DNA of 7,640 nt from CSP1-1 sp035620615. GTDB taxonomy: Archaea > Thermoproteota > Nitrososphaeria > Nitrososphaerales > Nitrosopumilaceae. Under the pieces are notes generated by a model. It was not told the origin of the DNA, ran no database searches, and saw only the letters and a program-made list of their open reading frames with translations. The stretch lies in the NCBI GenBank assembly GCA_035620615.1, contig DASPGM010000025.1, forward strand, positions 1 to 7,640, given 5' to 3'. Position 1 is the stretch's first letter. Each line of letters starts with the position of its first letter. Both the position numbers and the translations under genes were made by a program. This document shows, piece by piece, positions 5,959 through 7,640 of this stretch.

Positions 5959-6603
5959 TCAGTCATCAAATCTTGGAAGCTTACCATTTTTATCAAATGT
6001 AGCTTGCACTGATTTGTCTGCATGACCCTGTTGTACGTTAAGATCATTTGCTACTTGAATTAATTCAACTCGTTTAATTGATGCATGATTAAAATAAGCG
6101 TCACGAGCCTCAAGTAATGATCCTCCGTTATCTAGTACTACCTTCATTGCAGCTCTTGCATTATCAACTTTGTTTTGCATGTAATCAAACATTCCCCAAA
6201 ATACACCTTGAACACGTTCAGGTTTTTTTTCAACAAATTTTGTATAGGCGGCTTTAGGCATCATATCTTTGTATTTTTCAACAAAAGCAACTAATTTTTC
6301 ATCAAGTCGTTGTTGTGCAATAGCTCTGTTTTCTTCTACCTCTATTTGTTGTGCAGTTAGTTTTACTGGTTGTGGTTTTTCCAGTGTTTTTTGTGCGTAT
6401 CTTAGTTTTTGTTTTTCCATTTCAGCAAGAATTTTCATTGCCAATGGATCTTTTTGGAGTTCTGCTGAAGCCTTTACAACTGGTTGTGAAGTTGTTTCAG
6501 ACTCTGCAAAAGCAATTTGCATTGTACTTGTTCCAATCATTGCCATCATGGCGATGACTGACAAGAATACTGTTGGAAGGACTAATGTTTTCCCCTGCGT
6601 CAT
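5959..6603 (-). CDS. Secreted helix-rich protein of unknown function
   Basis: I do not recognise this family. From the ATG at 6603 the protein is 214 aa. Residues 1-33 are a clear signal peptide: MTQGK, a long hydrophobic core with VFLSVIAMMAMIG, and AFA before the probable cleavage site. The mature part is cysteine-free, highly charged and mostly helical. Residues about 50-115 are K/E/Q-rich and could form a coiled coil or helical hairpin; 115-214 holds a conserved-looking VQGVFWGMFDYM segment and ends in LPRFDD. There is no transmembrane segment beyond the signal, so it is exported and soluble or surface-associated. The upstream in-frame starts (TTG 6675, ATG 6636) would bury the signal peptide, while a TATA-like box about 26 nt from 6603 supports the chosen start. 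It is divergent from tbp and convergent with the ASCH gene, so it is a single-gene transcript. Confidence 0.75.
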   Translation of the reverse strand: MTQGKTLVLPTVFLSVIAMMAMIGTSTMQIAFAESETTSQPVVKASAELQKDPLAMKILAEMEKQKLRYAQKTLEKPQPVKLTAQQIEVEENRAIAQQRLDEKLVAFVEKYKDMMPKAAYTKFVEKKPERVQGVFWGMFDYMQNKVDNARAAMKVVLDNGGSLLEARDAYFNHASIKRVELIQVANDLNVQQGHADKSVQATFDKNGKLPRFDD

Positions 6604-6624
6604 TAAAATGAGCTGTGTATTTTT

Positions 6625-6632
6625 GAATATAG
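6625..6632 (-). promoter_or_regulatory. TATA box for the secreted helical protein gene
   Basis: On the minus strand this reads CTATATTC, centred about 26 nt upstream of the ATG at 6603, as expected for a leaderless archaeal mRNA. It overlaps the region that longer versions of the protein would need for coding, which favours the 6603 start. Confidence 0.5.
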
Positions 6633-6871
6633 GCATTAAACAGAAATCAGTAGAAATCTTCAAAAGATAAAACAACCATTTACAATATATTTACAAAATT
6701 TGAAACATGGATAACTTATCAATTCTACGTATCCTTTATTTGTAAAAATTATCTTGATTTCAAAAAAATCATAATGTCACTATAGAACTAAATTTGATGA
6801 TTTTCAATCATGAGGAAATTCACACCTAAATTTTTTTTAACCAAAAGAGATTTGGGAAATTTCTTATTTAG

Positions 6872-6881
6872 TATATATAAA
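6872..6881 (+). promoter_or_regulatory. TATA box of the tbp promoter
   Basis: TATATATAAA is the strongest TATA box in the window. It is centred 27-29 nt upstream of the ATG at 6905, so the transcript should start at or within a few bases of the start codon. It forms part of the larger palindrome at 6876-6892. Confidence 0.7.
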
Positions 6882-6892
6882 GGGCCTTTATA
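6876..6892. promoter_or_regulatory. Palindromic double TATA element in the tbp promoter
   Basis: TATAAAGG (6876-6883) and CCTTTATA (6885-6892) are exact reverse complements around one G. A second plus-strand TATA-like sequence, TTTATAAG, lies at 6887-6894, only about 15 nt from the tbp ATG, where it cannot serve as the normal -27 box. TATAAAGGG and TATAAGGG also repeat directly about 13 nt apart. TBP bound at the second site would sit over the transcription start region and could block polymerase, giving autoregulation (inference). Confidence 0.5.
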
Positions 6893-6904
6893 AGGGTCGT
6901 CGAA

Positions 6905-7468
6905 ATGCCTCAGACAAAGCCAATTGTGAGTGTTGAAAACGTTGTTGCATCTGCTTCTGTTGATCAGAAAATAGATCTAAACGAGGTTACAAAAAAATTT
7001 CCCGATACGGAATATCATCCAGATCAGTTCCCAGGATTAGTTTTTCGTCTTAAGGTACCAAGAACTGCAACTTTGATTTTCAGAACAGGAAAGATGGTAT
7101 GTACCGGTGCAAAATCTGAAGAAATGGCTATCAAAGCAGTTAGAACTGTGGTTCAAAAGCTTCGTAAAGGTGGAATTAAAATTAAAAAAGATGCTGTAAT
7201 TGTAGTGCAAAATATTGTGGCTGCAATTAATCTTGGTGGAAAGATTCACTTAGAGGCAGCTGCGAGAACCTTACCAAGAAGTATGTATGAACCTGAACAA
7301 TTTCCAGGTTTGATACACAGAATGCTTGATCCAAAAACAGTAATTTTGTTATTTGCTTCTGGTAAACTAGTTTGCACTGGTGCTAAAAAAGAATCTGACG
7401 TTTATCGTTCAGTACACAACCTACACGCATTACTAGAAGAAAAAAAACTAATGATCTACGATGAGTAG
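6905..7468 (+). CDS. tbp: TATA-box-binding protein (TBP)
   Basis: This is a complete 187-aa archaeal TBP, the usual length, which binds and bends promoter TATA boxes and recruits TFB and RNA polymerase. Two direct repeats form the saddle: repeat 1 at about 7-93 and repeat 2 at about 98-184. Each has an Asn of the DNA-contact strand (Asn12 in VENVVAS, Asn103 in VQNIVAA), an FPGL motif (42-45, 133-136) and a K[ML]VCTGAK segment (63-70, 154-161). The four DNA-kinking phenylalanines are all present: Phe42, Phe59, Phe133 and Phe150. There is no long acidic tail. The ATG at 6905 is the first start after a strong TATA box, so the mRNA is probably leaderless. The gene is transcribed alone and ends in a T-rich terminator. 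Identification is firm. Whether the genome has other TBP copies cannot be seen here. Confidence 0.98.
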   Translation: MPQTKPIVSVENVVASASVDQKIDLNEVTKKFPDTEYHPDQFPGLVFRLKVPRTATLIFRTGKMVCTGAKSEEMAIKAVRTVVQKLRKGGIKIKKDAVIVVQNIVAAINLGGKIHLEAAARTLPRSMYEPEQFPGLIHRMLDPKTVILLFASGKLVCTGAKKESDVYRSVHNLHALLEEKKLMIYDE

Positions 7469-7469
7469 A

Positions 7470-7490
7470 TTTTTTCATTTATTTTATATT
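7470..7490 (+). terminator. T-rich terminator after tbp
   Basis: A T6 run followed by CATTTATTTTATATT begins 2 nt after the tbp stop codon, a typical archaeal U-tract terminator. Confidence 0.55.
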
Positions 7491-7506
7491 AAATAAAAAA
7501 TTAACC

Positions 7507-7514
7507 AAAAAAAA
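7507..7514 (-). terminator. T8 tract after the partial minus-strand gene
   Basis: A8 on the plus strand gives T8 on the minus strand, 30 nt beyond the stop codon of the gene ending at 7545. It faces the tbp terminator, as expected between convergent genes. Confidence 0.45.
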
Positions 7515-7544
7515 TATTTTGAATAACTAGATGCTATAGTTCTA

Positions 7545-7640
7545 TCATATGCTAATATCTGGATTTTCTGATTTGAGTTTTTCCCAATCTGCTAGAAAAT
7601 TTTTCAATCCAATATCTGTTAGTTGATGCTTTAACATTTG
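7545..7640 (-). CDS. Probable transaldolase, C-terminal end only (partial)
   Basis: A minus-strand frame stays open from the right edge of the window to a TGA at 7545-7547, giving the last 31 residues of a protein. It includes QMLKHQLTDIGLKNFLADW followed by a short charged tail. The pattern KHxLTDxGLxxFLxDWxK is what I recall from the C-terminal helix of the small transaldolase/fructose-6-phosphate aldolase family. That enzyme moves dihydroxyacetone units between sugar phosphates in the non-oxidative pentose phosphate pathway. The catalytic lysine lies outside the window, so activity cannot be judged. The name rests on a short tail and on memory of the family. Confidence 0.65.
   Translation of the reverse strand, partial: QMLKHQLTDIGLKNFLADWEKLKSENPDISI

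Larger units (their letters stand above)
6604..6904. other. Divergent intergenic region between the secreted-protein gene and tbp
   Basis: About 300 bp contain promoters for both flanking genes (listed separately) and a 15-bp inverted repeat, ATGATT-TTC-AATCAT, at 6797-6811. There is also a symmetric ATATAT at 6685-6690 and a T8 run at 6831-6838. The only plus-strand ATG frames are 12 codons (6707-6745) and 10 codons (6797-6829), neither supportable as a gene. No RNA gene was recognised. Confidence 0.5.

Noticed and set aside
6269..6670. Long plus-strand reading frame opposite the secreted helical protein gene
   Set aside because: It is an antisense shadow: the composition is Cys/Phe/Ser-rich without domain features, while the minus-strand frame has a signal peptide, a TATA box and a terminator.
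6707..6745. 12-codon ATG frame in the region upstream of tbp, considered as a leader peptide
   Set aside because: It is too short, has no attenuator-like structure, and lies about 125 nt upstream of the tbp TATA box, so it would not be on the tbp transcript.

Overview
The window is AT-rich archaeal DNA, most likely from an ammonia-oxidising archaeon of the Nitrosopumilus type (Nitrososphaerota/Thaumarchaeota). The firmest archaeal marker is a complete TATA-binding protein gene at 6905-7468. Supporting signs are TATA-like boxes about 27 nt upstream of several start codons (leaderless transcription) and a secreted HYR-domain protein with a tail repeat that I recall from marine thaumarchaeal proteins. 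Packing is tight and nothing looks broken. I see no tRNA, rRNA, IS element, CRISPR array or phage gene. The family placement rests on motifs read by eye.

Layout. 1-161 holds no supportable gene. A secreted HYR-domain protein runs on the minus strand (162-755). Divergent from it, on the plus strand, are a YozE/SAM-like small protein (970-1224) and a two-gene cassette overlapping by 1 bp: a MoxR/NorQ/CobS-type AAA+ ATPase (1270-2067) and a NorD/CobT-like VWA protein (2067-3632). Next come a degenerate GIY-YIG-fold protein (3704-4009) and an operon of a rhodanese-rhodanese-metallo-beta-lactamase fusion (4079-5485) with an ASCH-domain protein (5482-5940, 4-bp overlap). A second secreted, helical protein (5959-6603, minus strand) converges on that operon with an 18-bp gap. 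An intergenic region of about 300 bp separates it from the divergent tbp gene, and the 3' end of a probable transaldolase gene (7545-7640, minus strand) closes the window.

How the genes work together. The ATPase/VWA pair is probably one machine that remodels or loads metal into a partner enzyme. Relatives of this pair activate Rubisco (CbbQO), nitric oxide reductase (NorQD) or act in cobalt chelation (CobST), but no such client is encoded here. The rhodanese/MBL fusion probably handles persulfide sulfur, and its translational coupling to an ASCH (PUA-like, possible RNA-binding) protein suggests a shared process. tbp is the general transcription factor gene. Its promoter carries a palindromic double TATA element that could let TBP control its own synthesis.
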